From assembly GCF_000247695.1 (NCBI RefSeq), contig NW_004624800.1, positions 8,513,855 to 8,577,854 of the forward strand: 64,000 bases of DNA, in the 5' to 3' direction. Positions 24,586 to 35,613 of the stretch are shown here, piece by piece. A program made the translations under genes and the position numbers. Position 1 is the stretch's first letter, and each line of letters opens with the position of its first letter. Under the pieces are notes generated by a model, which worked only from the letters and a program-made list of their open reading frames with translations, searched no databases and was not told the DNA's origin. The stretch comes from Heterocephalus glaber. Lineage: Eukaryota > Chordata > Mammalia > Rodentia > Bathyergidae.

Positions 24586-26400
24586 GATTAGTTCTTCCTA
24601 CCCAGGAACAAGGGATGTCTTTCCATTTTCTTATATCCTCTTTGATCTCTTTTTTTCAGAATGTTGTAATCCTCAATGTAGAGGTCTTCTGGAAGAACCA
24701 ATATAGCTGAAAATGGCCATACTTCCAAAACAGCTATACAGATTCAATGCAATCCCAACTGAAATCCCAACAGCATATTTCACGGACCTTGAGAAAACAA
24801 TCCAAAAATTCATTTGAACCAGAAGAGACCTAGAATAGCAAAAGCGATTCTAGGTAGCAGAGACATGGCAGGGGGCATCACAGTCCACAACTTGAAACTA
24901 TACTACAAAGCCACTGTGATAAAAAAAACCACACAGTATGGTACTGGCAAAGAAACAGTCCCCGGGATCAGTGGAATAGATTAGAAGATGCAGAAACAAC
25001 TCCAGACATACTCAGCTACCTCATCTTTGACAAAGGAGCCAACCATCCTCACTTGAGGAAAGATAGCCTCTTTAATAAATGGTGTTGGAAAAACTGTGTT
25101 TCAACCTGTCAAAGATTAAAACTAGACTCCTATCTTTCACCATGCACTAAACTAAAATCCAAGTGGATTAAAGATCTAAATATTAAAACAGAAACACTAA
25201 ACTTGCTGGAAGATAAGTTAGGTAGAACTCTTGAAGACTTTGGCATAAGAAAAGACTTTATGAACAAATCCTCAGTAGCACAGGAACTAGCATAAAGAAT
25301 CAACAACTGGGATCTCATCTTTTTAAAAAGCTTCTGCACTGCAAGAGGAACCACCAACAGAGATAAGAGACAACCTACAACGTGGGAAACATTTTTTACC
25401 AGCTGTTCCTCAGACAAAGGTCTGCTATCTAGAATATATAAAGAACTCAACAAAATCAGACCCCCCAAATTTAAAGACCCAATCCAAAAATGGGCATCTG
25501 AAATGAACAGACATTTCTCAGACAAAGACATAAAAGCAGCAAAGATATGAAAACATGTTCAACATCACTGGTCATTCGAGAGATGCAGACAAAAACAAGG
25601 CTGAGATTCCATCTCACCCCAGAAAGAATGGCTGCTATCAAGAAATCAACCAATAACAAATGCTGGCCGGGGTTGTGGGGAGAAAGGAACCCTTCTTCAT
25701 TATTGGTAGGAGTGAAGACTGGTGCAATCACTGTGGAAATTGGATATGTAGATACCTCAGACAACTAGGATTAGAAGTCCCATTTGATCCAGCTATTCCT
25801 CTGCTGGGTATCTTCCCAAAAGAATTAAAAGATCATACCACAATGATATATACTCACCCATGTTTATAGCAGAACAGTTTGTACTAGCTCAGACTCAGAA
25901 ACAGTCCTATTGCCCATCAACTGGAGACTCAATAAAGAAGATGTTATTTTTTTTTATAAAATGGAGTACTACTCAGACATAAGGAATGATAAACTAGAGA
26001 CATTTATAGCTAAGTGGATACACATTGAGGCCATACTCTTAAGTGAAATAAATAGGACACACGTGTAAATACCAAATAGTTTCTCTGGTGTGAAAAACTA
26101 AAAGTGTAAATAATGATCGAAATGTACAATTGATATTGTGTAATAGGAAGAAAAGTTTTAAAGGGGTAAGGAAAGTGGGAGGGTTAGGGGAAAGGAAACA
26201 AGGGAAAAGAAAAAATATGAGAAAAGGAAAATAATGGAAACAAAGTCTTTGTAAATAGGGAAGGGTGGAGGGGGTGAAGGAAGGGCAGGGGAATGGGGAA
26301 AAAATAAGAACCAAGATACGTCATGAAAAGTTACAAGCTCCCAAGGTATTGTAACTGTATTGTATACCTAAAATGTACCAATAAAATTCAAAAAAAAAAA
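24586..26400 (+). mobile_element. Second young 5'-inverted L1 copy
   Basis: 24588-24690 is antisense ORF2 (TTCTTCCTACCCAGGAACAA). From 24691 (GGAAGAACCAATATAGCTGA) the sense strand runs without a large break through the ORF2 C-terminal third to the 3' end CTAAAATGTACCAATAAA and an A10 tail. The switch point is adjacent in L1, with about 10 bases used in both halves, a twin-priming signature. The longest sense ORF2 piece (about 25053-25295) stays open for 80 codons, and frames break after it. By eye about nine of ten bases match the copy at 14222, so both belong to one family. The long minus-strand frame at 25130-25531 is only the antisense of ORF2. Confidence 0.92.
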
Positions 26401-26453
26401 CTGACAGAGGATTTACTGTATAATTTTAATAGAGACTATGTCAAAAAATTTAA
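26401..26453 (+). other. Possible L1 3' transduction
   Basis: After the L1 tail A10 come about 50 non-L1 bases, starting CTGACAGAGGATTTACTG and ending in a second A-rich run. The word AAAAAGATTAG then repeats the one just left of the L1 (24581-24591 and 26454-26464). If that word is the target-site duplication, these bases were carried in with the L1. The word is short and A-rich, so this is tentative. Confidence 0.35.
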
Positions 26454-26464
26454 AAAAAGATTAG

Positions 26465-27016
26465 CTTTAGAGTCTTACCTCAACTAGAACTTTAATGATC
26501 TCCTTTCCCTAGCTCATTTTCAAAATAATTTGTGTTAGGATTGGATATATGATTTGATTTGGTGGGAGAATATTTTCAAGGTAAAGATCTACACAAGAAG
26601 AGACAGCAATCCATCATTTATAGCCAGTATTCAATATGTGAGTTGTCATACTATTCCCTACTATTTACTGAGATGAATAACTTATTTAATATTGAGTTTT
26701 CCTATAAACTATGATGTAAAAATTCCTGTAAAATATGATGATGAGTCTTCATAATTGTCTCTCTCTTCAAAAGTGTGCAAGTTGAACTGCTAGTAGAAAA
26801 AAATCCAAAAAGAAATATTAAATATTTAAATTAATATGATTATTCTATGTTGCATTAAGTCTCACTTCCAAATAAGAATAATGGAGGAATAATGTGTTTT
26901 AAAATATAAATGTTAGCGCACTTTAAAAAATTATTTCTAGATTATTCTAAATGTACATTCTAAAATAGTTTTGGCCAATTTTTCTTATCATGAGTTTCTA
27001 TTTTATTTTATGTTTT
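26465..27016. other. Non-coding, nothing recognised
   Basis: AT-rich unique-looking sequence. Confidence 0.5.
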
Positions 27017-27092
27017 GCAGGCCAGGGATTGGACCCAGGTCCTTGCACACACAGGGCATGTACTCTACCACTGAACTATGCCCTTAGTCCTA
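27017..27092 (-). mobile_element. Old tRNA-derived SINE (ID-like)
   Basis: On the minus strand it reads GGACTAAGGGCATAGTTCAG, TGGTAGAGTACATGCC, TGCAAGGACCTGGGTCCAATCCCTGGCC. A tRNA-type A box and B box are both visible. The TGGTAGAG word is nearer to classic rodent ID/tRNA-Ala than the other copies here, so this is an older or different ID subfamily. A younger ID lies immediately to its right. Confidence 0.7.
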
Positions 27093-27103
27093 ATTTCCTT
27101 GAT

Positions 27104-27180
27104 TTTTTTTCTTTTTTTGGTACTGGGGATCGAACTCGGGTCCTTGTGCTTGTGCAGCAGGTCGCTAAATGCCCGGCCCC
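27104..27180 (-). mobile_element. ID SINE with internal deletion
   Basis: GGTACTGGGGATCGAACTCG and TCCTTGTGCTTGTGCAGCAG on the plus strand identify the common ID type. About 10 bases between the loop block and the TAGCTCAG-equivalent region are missing (GCAGGTCGCTAAATGCCCGG). An exact 11-bp target-site duplication, ATTTCCTTGAT, lies at 27093-27103 and 27181-27191. Confidence 0.88.
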
Positions 27181-27191
27181 ATTTCCTTGAT

Positions 27192-28299
27192 ATTTTAAAT
27201 CAATATTATAATATTGTTTCTCCGACTCCCTTAGGAACCTACACTACAATGATTGAAATTCAAATATGTCAAAGGATACACTAAAATAATTTTCCTATTA
27301 AAAAAAGTTTTATTCCAGTGTTTTTTTTATTCCTTATTAGCAAGGTACTGAGTGCCTTTAACTTTTTCAATGATTGTTTTGTGGCGTGGAATTAGACCTC
27401 TATGCCGAGAAAATTATAAGAAACTTACACAGGAAAAAATTTCCAACTATGTGAATAGTGTGGATTCTTCTTCGATATAGGTAAGTTATAACAAAAATAA
27501 ATAAATTTTATTAATTACAAAAGTAAATCCCTCTTGTCAACAATGCCAAGCAGTCGAGTTAAATGGGAGTTAGCAAGTGTAAGAGAACACAATGGGGTCA
27601 GTGATGATGGCAGCAACAGGAATTATTATAGTGTTAACTATATTAGCATTTAAAAATATATCTGGGTCCCAAATATATTTTCTCAGAGCAAAGCATTGTG
27701 GCATTGTACTATTTGGATCCCAACTAAGGACATAAATATTGTAGGCCTAAAGAAAATAAGGAAGATACTCAATAATGATTAAGAAGTTAGTGAGAGTTTC
27801 AAAATAAACATTTTGTTTCCTTCTGCAGAAGGTTGGCTACTACATTCCTTCTGTTTAGCCTGATGCTGGGGAACTTTGTATGGGTTAAGACAAAGGTGAC
27901 CTTATGAATCAGTGGAGTAGCAATAACCTAGAAGGTGAGATCTAAACATGAGGCTTACATTATGACATTATTACAGTAAAAACACAGGGGCATTAATCAC
28001 TCTAAAAATACTCCTCCTACCTTTGAACATGGTTATCTTATCATCCTTGACATTTTCTGAAGCAGTTCTGGAAGTCCTCTTTCGTGAATATCTTTAGTTG
28101 AACATTCATGACTGCTTGGATGCCCTGAATGAATCAAAATCTTTTCCTTTTTATGGGCATTTTCATTTTGGAGAAGAGCCAGAAGTTACACAGTGCTAGA
28201 TCCAGTGAATAAATAGATGTGTACAGACAGAACATAATGTTTTTACCAGTCTGCCTTTATATTTGATGGTGCTCTCAGAAGATAGAATATATATATTCA

Positions 28300-28301
<2 letters not shown>
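27192..28301. other. Non-coding, nothing recognised
   Basis: AT-rich sequence without a gene or a repeat I can name. Confidence 0.5.

Positions 28302-28338
<37 letters not shown>
28302..28338. repeat. (AC)n microsatellite
   Basis: About 18 uninterrupted AC units, the longest dinucleotide run of the window. It is likely to be length-polymorphic. Confidence 0.95.
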
Positions 28339-28344
<6 letters not shown>

Positions 28345-31300
28345 TATCATAGCTCCTAAAGAGAGACACTTATGACAAAGGACTTCCAGGACTGCTTCAT
28401 GAAGTGGCAAAAACAATGGGAATGGGCTAAATCAAGGTAGAAGGTTTCAATGTAAACTAATGCCAGTGTGTCTTTCATTGTAATAATTTTTAAAATTTAA
28501 ACATTCAGTGTATAATTTGATTACATTTCATATTGGCTAAATGTCTCTGGAAAAAAGGTACATACAGAGGAAAAAAAGAAAAACTAGATGTGTTTTATAT
28601 CATATAATAAAATAATTTGGAATGAGTTAAAGTTGGATATTGAAATTTTAAAATTTTAGAAGAAAATATGAAATATTTCTGTGATATTTGAATAGAGAAG
28701 GTTTCTTTGATGCAGAATAAAAAACATAAAAAGAAATATGGATCAACTAAAAGTGAAGAATGTTATGTGAAAAAACCCTAAAATATACAGGAACTATATA
28801 AAAATACAAGACATAGATTAGGAAAAATATTTAAAAGTCTGCCAGATTTTCTTCTTCAACATTTGGAATATTGCTGTCAAACACTTCACTGACTACTAGA
28901 ACTAAAAATTTTTATTGTGGAATATTCTTTCCTTTATGATCTACATAAAATTTCTTTTCTCTACTTTGAGTCACTTGAAAACATATGCAAAGTGTTTTTT
29001 TTCATCGATGCACACTTTCCAGGTTTAATGAGCCATTAGCACAGATTTTCCATTGCACTTTATCACATCATTCTGCTCCAGCAAAGCAAATATTCCAAAA
29101 TTAAAATGTGCCCACTATATGTCCATTCATGTTACATCTTAATTTTAGGGAGGAAAAAATAGCAGTTACTTTTGATGCTATTTATTAAACACCAGAAGAA
29201 ACTGTTACATGCTAGATTATAAATTATGGCAATTTTATTGCAAAGGCAAGAAATAAAAAAGAAACTTCCGAGTAAGAAATATGATTCCAAAGCCTCTTCC
29301 TATCTATACAGCAGTATAAAAAAACATAAAATGAGAGTTGGTTTTATATGGAAATCTCATATACGTGGCAATATAATAGCAAAAATAGTTGATTATATGC
29401 AGCTATCAGAAAAACTATAAAATGTATAGGTGTTCCCTCCTGCCCTTTGCTTTGTATTTTAACATCTGCAATGTTATGTAAAATGACCCATGGAATGATT
29501 CACTTACTATTGTTAGTAACAAAAACTTCTCTTTAAAACATTGTAATTCTTACTGTTCACATTCAATTTAAATGTTAGAAATGTGAAGATTTATCTATTA
29601 TAAAAATAAATAAGCTATTATATATCAGTCCCCAAACCACCTACAAGCAGATTTTCATTTAACTTAAAGCTCAAAGGGGCTATCAGTCATATCTACTCAG
29701 GCACGTACAGTTCACTTGACACTTTGAAGCACGGGATCTGATCACTATTTGCTGTAATTTATTTATAAGTTTTGTTTTGTATATTGTGATTACCTTTTTC
29801 AATGTCAGTTTTCTGTTCTGTGTTGATTTTAACACCAGGATTGTTAATTCATAAGCACTTGCTAACTTTGTTTCAAGTTTTGGACTAGGCATGAGAAAGG
29901 AAAAGATGAATGTATTATTTTCATATTCAACAGGTTCGATTCCTCTTTGGGCAACAGTAAGTAAAATTAATAAAGTGTTTTATTCAGAAGAAAATCTAAT
30001 GTTTAATCACATATGCACAAAGCATTGTGTTTTTTTTTTACAGAACATTGTTTTATGCTCATTATAAATTGTGTAATTTGTGATCTTTAGTACAAATCTA
30101 TACAGAATTATTATCCCTTGGGTTCCAGAAGGGGAAAAAATAATAGCCTTTTCGGAATGAGTATCAAGTGCCAGGATTTCATGCAGAACTCTTATGTACT
30201 TTGCTGTATTTTATGTATTGCAGGATCCTTGAGATAGTATTTCTATCATCTTCTCGTTAAACAGGAAGCAACTTGTTTAAACTACTCCAAGTCACAGAGC
30301 TTGTGACAGACACACATATAATATGAATGAACATGCACTTTCTATTATTTATGATGACTCAGTGCTTAAAATAGGACTGGCTCCCTGACATTTATACCTC
30401 CTTAAACAATAAAAAGCACTGGAGGGCTACTTGTCACATGGCTCTTCTTCATTTCCTGCTATTGATCACTCAGATCTAAAATAGCATTAACTACCTATGA
30501 TGTCTCATTCTGCTTGAAACCAAATTCGACTTTTGAAAAATTCTGTGGTCTGCTCATTTACTTCTGTGAAATCAATATATGTTAGTTCATAACCTATGGA
30601 ATATAATATTAAACCATCAACACTAATCTACTCTCATGTCAGAGGATTCTGTTACAAAAAACATATGTTTGCATTTCCTTTTGAAGGTATTGTGAAGACA
30701 AATATTTGTAAGTTCAGAAATTCTAAAGACTCCACATAAGAAAAATTTGTACTGAAGGGAGGAAAACTCTATTGATTATCTTTTTTAGCTTCTGCGTTTT
30801 TATAAATGCCCTTGATACACATTAAGAAAAAGGAATTTTCTGAACAAATAATTAAAAAATTATGTTTACTTAGAATTTTCTTAATCATATATTTTGAACT
30901 TCTTACCACAGCTTTAAAGAAGCCACACCATACAGAGGTAGACTCAGACAATATACTTGCTTCAGAAACTTGTTGAGTGTGCCTGTTTTCATATAAATAC
31001 AGACTTTTCTAATGAATTAGGACCTCTAATACCTAATGAAAGATTAAGTTCCCATTGTTTACCTTCTCATGTAAGTCATATTTTGCCCCTAGAGTCATGT
31101 TAATGATTTTCTGCCTGATAGGCAGCCACTTGTGCCAAAGTCTTCATGCACATTACTATTGTAGTGCTGTTGTTTCACTCACCTTGCTAGTAAATAAATT
31201 AGTGCTCTGCACTCATACCCTTCATTCTTGCTGAAGTTCTTTAGTGCTTTTTCTTACCTAAAGGAACTTGGGCAGGGAGAAATATTAAGAGCCCTGGTTC

Positions 31301-31868
31301 AAGCCCTTAAGTCTCTCAACATCAAGGCAGGGGGAAATGAGAGAATTGGCCAATAATTTTAAAGGAATAGACCTAGTGGTTGAAGTTCACTCAATTTCAC
31401 TTCCACAGCTTTATTGTTATGTGACTGATAAAATAAGAAATTGTAATTCCTCATAAAAAACAATTCTTACTGAACATGGCAAGAATATTTTTAGCCACAC
31501 TTCTGCCAGACAAGTGTCAAATATGTGGTAATGGGCATATGTCATGGTAAAAGCTGAGACCAAGACAAAAGTTTGGGAACAGACAGATTTACCAGTGAAT
31601 GTGGAAAGGAAGACAGGAGGTTAAAATGGAAGCTAAGGGTTAGCAAACTAGAATACAAGCATCCAATGGTGAGTATTGAAATCCCTAGAAGGACTATGAC
31701 ACAATGTCTGTTTCAATGAAGAGAAAATTATGGGGAAAATTAAATGTATCTTAAAATTGCATTATTCTATATTAATATCATTGCAAAAATATTTGCTAAT
31801 CTGTGCTTTATAAGTTTTGATTACCATTCAAAATCAGTTCACCTTTCCTTCTGTATGTTGAATGTGAA
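28339..31868. other. Non-coding, nothing recognised
   Basis: 3.5 kb of AT-rich DNA with frames of at most 69 codons. A tRNA B-box-like word, GGTTCGATTCC, at 29933-29943 has no A box or cloverleaf around it. No gene or clear transposon. Confidence 0.5.
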
Positions 31869-31897
31869 GATGGATGGATGGATGGATGGATGGATGG
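31869..31897. repeat. (GATG)n microsatellite
   Basis: Seven perfect tetranucleotide units plus one base. Confidence 0.95.
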
Positions 31898-33164
31898 CAG
31901 AAGTTTAAGTTTCTCATTTAAGTGGCCTGCCAAAAGTCCTAGGGAAGATCTTTACAATTTATTCTCATAACAGCTATTTTTGTAAAATTTTCAAAGGTAA
32001 TATATATTAATCATATTTGATTACAACTATTGTCATATTTCTGCTTTCTCTTTGTCATCTTTGCCTCCCTGCTTGGTAGTGCTGGAATTATTCCTTGTGT
32101 CCACTGTGCCATTATACACAGCTCTGCAATATAGTTGAGGACAGAAGGTGGATGAAGACAGGAGCAAGACCTTCGAGATTTGGTATCAATACTGTGTGTG
32201 TAAAGGAAAATGTTTATCATAGACAGAGCTCCACAGTTGGTGGAGCAAGATTTCAATAACTAGATGTGTAAAATTTAAGATGCACTAATATCTGTTCTAT
32301 CAAATTGGAAGGAAAGTAGGAAGACAGGAAAAAAAGAAGAAAGGAAGGGAGAAAGAGCCATATAAATATCACTCTGTTTCTACTGTAGAAAATTCTCCAA
32401 ATGTCACTCTTTCAATCCAACTTTCAATGTCTTAAATTAGACAAAAGAGAGTAATTTTCCCAGGCAGGAAAATTTTTAGCATAACCATCAAGTGGCTTCA
32501 GTGCTGTGGGGATTAGTCAGATAAAAGGCCAAACAGAAAACCTCTTGAAATTCTTCTGATCTGTTTTCTTATTTGTAAAATGAGGGATTAAAGCAAGTAA
32601 TGTGTCCATTTCCTTACATTTCCAACATGGATCTAAGAGCAGCAGCAACAGTATCATGAATAGCATGGGACTGATTGCAGTCCATTGCAGGAAGCCCAGA
32701 GAGCCCAGCACCAGTCAGTGTGAGTCTGATTCTAGTGTCTGTGCAAAAGGTACATTTGCTAACTCTATGTGAAGAAAGATGGGGTGAAGGCATTAAGTGA
32801 TTCACCAGCCACACCTGGGCATAAAACAAGGTTATTCAATTAAGGTATTTTCCAATCCTGCATATTAGATATTGCTACTTCTTTTTTCTGTTTTTAATTG
32901 TCTGTTACTATTCTCATTCAAAAGGTGATGAACTAAAAATACTCAAATCTCAGTAATTTTTTCTGATGCAAACACAGAAACATCAATGAGTTAAGCCAGA
33001 AAATCTACCCAGAAACTCTTAGTTAGAAAATTGAGTACAAAACATCAGTTATTTCTGTTTAGTTAAGCCACAAGAATTTGTATTATAACATAAAGCATGG
33101 ACATGCTCTACTATAGATGTTCCCAGCCAAAGAGTGATGCACACGTTTACAAAAGGAGTGCACA
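31898..33164. other. Non-coding, possible B1 scrap at 32050-32115
   Basis: At 32050-32115 the words TGCCTCCCTGCTTGGTAGTG, CTGGAATTATTCC and CCACTGTGCC loosely follow an antisense B1, but substitutions make this uncertain. The rest shows nothing I recognise. Confidence 0.4.
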
Positions 33165-33290
33165 AACAGGCACAGTGGTGCATGCTCCTCATCCCAGCCA
33201 CATGGGAGGCTGAGGCAGGAGGACTGTTTGAGGCCAGTAGTTTCAGACCAACCTGGGTTACATAGCTAGACCCTATCTCAAAAAAAACAA
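33165..33290 (+). mobile_element. B1-like SINE, sense, with A-rich tail
   Basis: AGGCACAGTGGTGCATGCTC, ATCCCAGCCACATGGGAGGC, TGAGGCAGGAGGACTG and TAGACCCTATCTCAAAAAAA follow the B1/Alu superfamily from 5' end to tail. The tail runs into a 21-unit AAG repeat. No clean target-site duplication was found. Confidence 0.85.
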
Positions 33291-33295
33291 AACCA

Positions 33296-33296
<1 letters not shown>

Positions 33297-33326
<30 letters not shown>

Positions 33327-33359
33327 AAGAAGAAGAAGAAGAAGAAGAAGAAGAAGAAG
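33297..33359 (+). repeat. (AAG)21 microsatellite at the SINE tail
   Basis: Twenty-one uninterrupted AAG units (63 bases) directly follow the A-rich tail of the B1-like SINE. Triplet growth from a SINE tail is a known route. Purine-only GAA.TTC tracts can form triplex DNA. Confidence 0.97.
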
Positions 33360-33734
33360 GAGAAATTAAAAATGAATGGGAGTAAAAGTGTAATCTTTGT
33401 TTACTTTTCTTTTGTGATCAAGGTTGTTGTTATGTTAAATAGCATAACTAGAAAATGTTTCTTTGTAAGCTTCAATATAACCACAAGAAAAAACTGTAAT
33501 GAATACACAGGAAATAAATGGCAAGAAATTTTATATATATTACTAGAGATAATCATTCAGCCACAAAAGAAGATAGCAAGAGAAGAAGGAAAGAACAAAG
33601 AATCTACAGAAAACCTAAAAAACAATTAACGAGATGATAATAGTAAGTTCTTTCTATGAATTAAATTCTCTCATCAAAATATACAGATGACTAAATAAAA
33701 TTTTTAAGACTCAACTGGATGCTTCATATTAAAA
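33360..33734. other. Non-coding
   Basis: The 85-codon frame at 33372-33629 is lysine/asparagine-rich with no recognisable domain and is read as chance in AT-rich DNA. Confidence 0.5.
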
Positions 33735-34295
33735 ATGCAATTCACCATGAGTAAGTGGAATTCATCCTAGGGATTCAAGGATAGTCCAATACATGCAAAT
33801 CAATAAATATGATAACAGCATGAAGATAAAAACCATATAATTATTTCAATAGATACAGAAAAACCATTTGCAAAATTCAGTATTTTTCACAATAAAAACA
33901 CTAAATGAACTAGGCATTGAAAGAACATACCTTAATAAAATGAAGGGCTATATGACAAACACAGTCAAAATCACAATCAACAAAGGAAAGTTGAAACATT
34001 TTACTCCCAAATTGAAACAGATACCAAGCTTTCAGCCCTTATGTTTACAATATCAGTAGCAATCAGTGAGAAAAATTAGTAATGAGGAAAACATAAAAAG
34101 TATCAAAATTAGAAAGCATGAAGTTAAATCATCCCTGTTTTCAGATGACATGATATTATATGTAGGAAACCCTAAGGACTCCATCAATAAACTGTTAGAA
34201 TGGATAAATAATTGAGCAAAGTTGCAAAAGATAAAATCAACATACAAAAAATAAGTAGCATTATAGCATTTCTATACACTAACAATGAAGTACTT
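33735..34295 (+). mobile_element. Old L1 ORF2 fragment, left part
   Basis: TTCATCCTAGGGATTCAAGG, AATCAATAAATATGATAACA, ATACCTTAATAAAATGAAGG and TTTCAGATGACATGATATTA are sense ORF2 landmarks leading up to and through the RT active-site region. Frames are broken repeatedly. The element continues beyond a small later insertion. Confidence 0.85.
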
Positions 34296-34313
34296 AAAAA
34301 TAAAATCAAGAAA

Positions 34314-34372
34314 CAATGAGTGTAACTGTATTTTACACCTAAAATGTACCAATAAACTTAATGAAAATAAAT
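34314..34372 (+). mobile_element. Micro L1 insertion: about 55 bp of L1 3' end
   Basis: The insert is only the last bases of the young L1 3' UTR (TGTAACTGTATTTTACACCT, AAAATGTACCAATAAACTTA) plus an A-rich tail. The same end is seen at 16070 and 26360. It is flanked by an exact 18-bp duplication of the host L1 (34296-34313 and 34373-34390; allowing one extra A it extends by CAAT to 22 bp). This is an extreme 5' truncation. Confidence 0.9.
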
Positions 34373-34480
34373 AAAAATAAAATCAAGAAAACAATTCAAT
34401 TTATACTAGCTAACAAAAAGAATCCCTGGAAATAAATTTAACCAAAAAGGTGACAGATCCCTACAATGAAAGCTATTTTT
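34373..34480 (+). mobile_element. Old L1 ORF2 fragment, right part
   Basis: The host L1 continues after the micro-insertion: AACAATTCAATTTATACTAG, then AAATAAATTTAACCAAAAAG and GACAGATCCCTACAATGAAA. It ends abruptly near 34480. Confidence 0.8.
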
Positions 34481-34724
34481 CAAATGTTGTACTTTTCTTC
34501 ATCTTATTTGTTCTTATTGTAGGACCAGAATCTTAAAAAGTTTTGTTACCTTCACTCATATTACCATACTGCAAATGAGCTATTAAAACTTCTTCCATTA
34601 CCACTTTAGCTGTATTATCCACAAAATGCTCTAACTAAACTTTAATGGCATGTGAGATTGTGTTGTCTTCAGTAATAAATAAATACATAAATAATAGAAT
34701 AAAATAAATAATGACTGTTGATCA

Positions 34725-34960
34725 TGCAAAGAATAAAATACAAAATTCTCACCATGATATATAAGGTCCTATATCCTCCCAAATCCCAGTTTCACTGTTC
34801 TGATGAAAACAACTCAATTTTTACTCTGTTTATACCAATCTTAGTCTCTTTAAAATGACACCATTTACACTCCCACCCCAAGAACTCTTGCCTCGTTATC
34901 CCATCAATTCACAGACTTCAAATAGCACTTTTTCTAGAATGCCTTCCAGATAGGTGAACA
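34725..34960 (+). mobile_element. Possible L2 fragment
   Basis: ATATAAGGTCCTATATCCTC and AAGAACTCTTGCCTCGTTAT resemble the 3' part of L2, where the consensus reads like AAGGTCCTACACGATCTGGC and later CCAAGCTCGTTCCCGCCTCA. Highly diverged. Confidence 0.35.
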
Positions 34961-35463
34961 TTGACAAGACCACCAGAACTTGGAAATATGTTGTCCCAAA
35001 TGCAATGGAGGAAAATATAGCTCAGGAGATTTGTAATTGGAGCTTAAAATTGTTTATTATTGGCAATATTGTGAAGTGAGGAAGTGATCTAGTTTTGCAT
35101 CACAGAGTTCTAGTTTTGATTTTGTCAAATGTTCAGTTGGAAGGGACAAAAAATGACTATCAAAATTAAAGTAATAAAATGTGGAGAATTAATCATCATA
35201 GGTGTTTTACTATTTATATTTGTATTAATATGAAGGTGGCTTTTTGGTGTTTTCTTTTGTGGGAATATTAAAATAGATTTAGATGTCAAATCTCTCAGCA
35301 ATTTAGAAGTGTCATCACTTGTATATAAAACATTACTTAATGAGAGAGATTTAAATTTTTGAATAATCTTGGGAAGAGAGTGATTAAAATGAGCTAATTA
35401 GTGGAAAAGAATTATAGTCTTTTCTGTCCTGTTTTTTTTTCCAGCTAGTAATCACAGTAAAAG
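34961..35463. other. Non-coding, nothing recognised
   Basis: AT-rich sequence. Confidence 0.5.
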
Positions 35464-35472
35464 ACAAATGAT

Positions 35473-35604
35473 AGTGCTGGGTATTTAGCTCAGTGACTTT
35501 GCCGCCTGCTGTGCAAGCACAAGGACCTGAGTTCAATCTCCGGTATCAAAACAAAGCAAAACAAAAAACAAACAAACAAACAAAAATAAAACAAAACAAA
35601 AAAA
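35473..35604 (+). mobile_element. ID SINE with (CAAA)n-like tail, TGTGCAAG loop variant
   Basis: TGCTGGGTATTTAGCTCAGT, GCCGCCTGCTGTGCAAGCAC and GAGTTCAATCTCCGGTATC define the ID body. The tail is an expanded CAAA/AAAAC run of about 60 bases. The 9-bp duplication ACAAATGAT lies at 35464-35472 and 35605-35613. Confidence 0.9.
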
Positions 35605-35613
35605 ACAAATGAT

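Noticed and set aside
25130..25531. 133-codon frame, minus strand
   Set aside because: It is exactly antisense to L1 ORF2, a shadow frame. The copy at 14222-14428 shows a related shadow.
29933..29943. GGTTCGATTCC, a tRNA B-box-like word
   Set aside because: No A box at the expected distance and no cloverleaf can be drawn, so it is not a tRNA or SINE.
32050..32115. Possible antisense B1 scrap
   Set aside because: Too many mismatches to separate from chance by eye, so it is not annotated as an element.
33297..33359. Regular repeat that might suggest an array with spacers
   Set aside because: It is an uninterrupted triplet microsatellite without spacers, in eukaryotic DNA. Not a CRISPR array.
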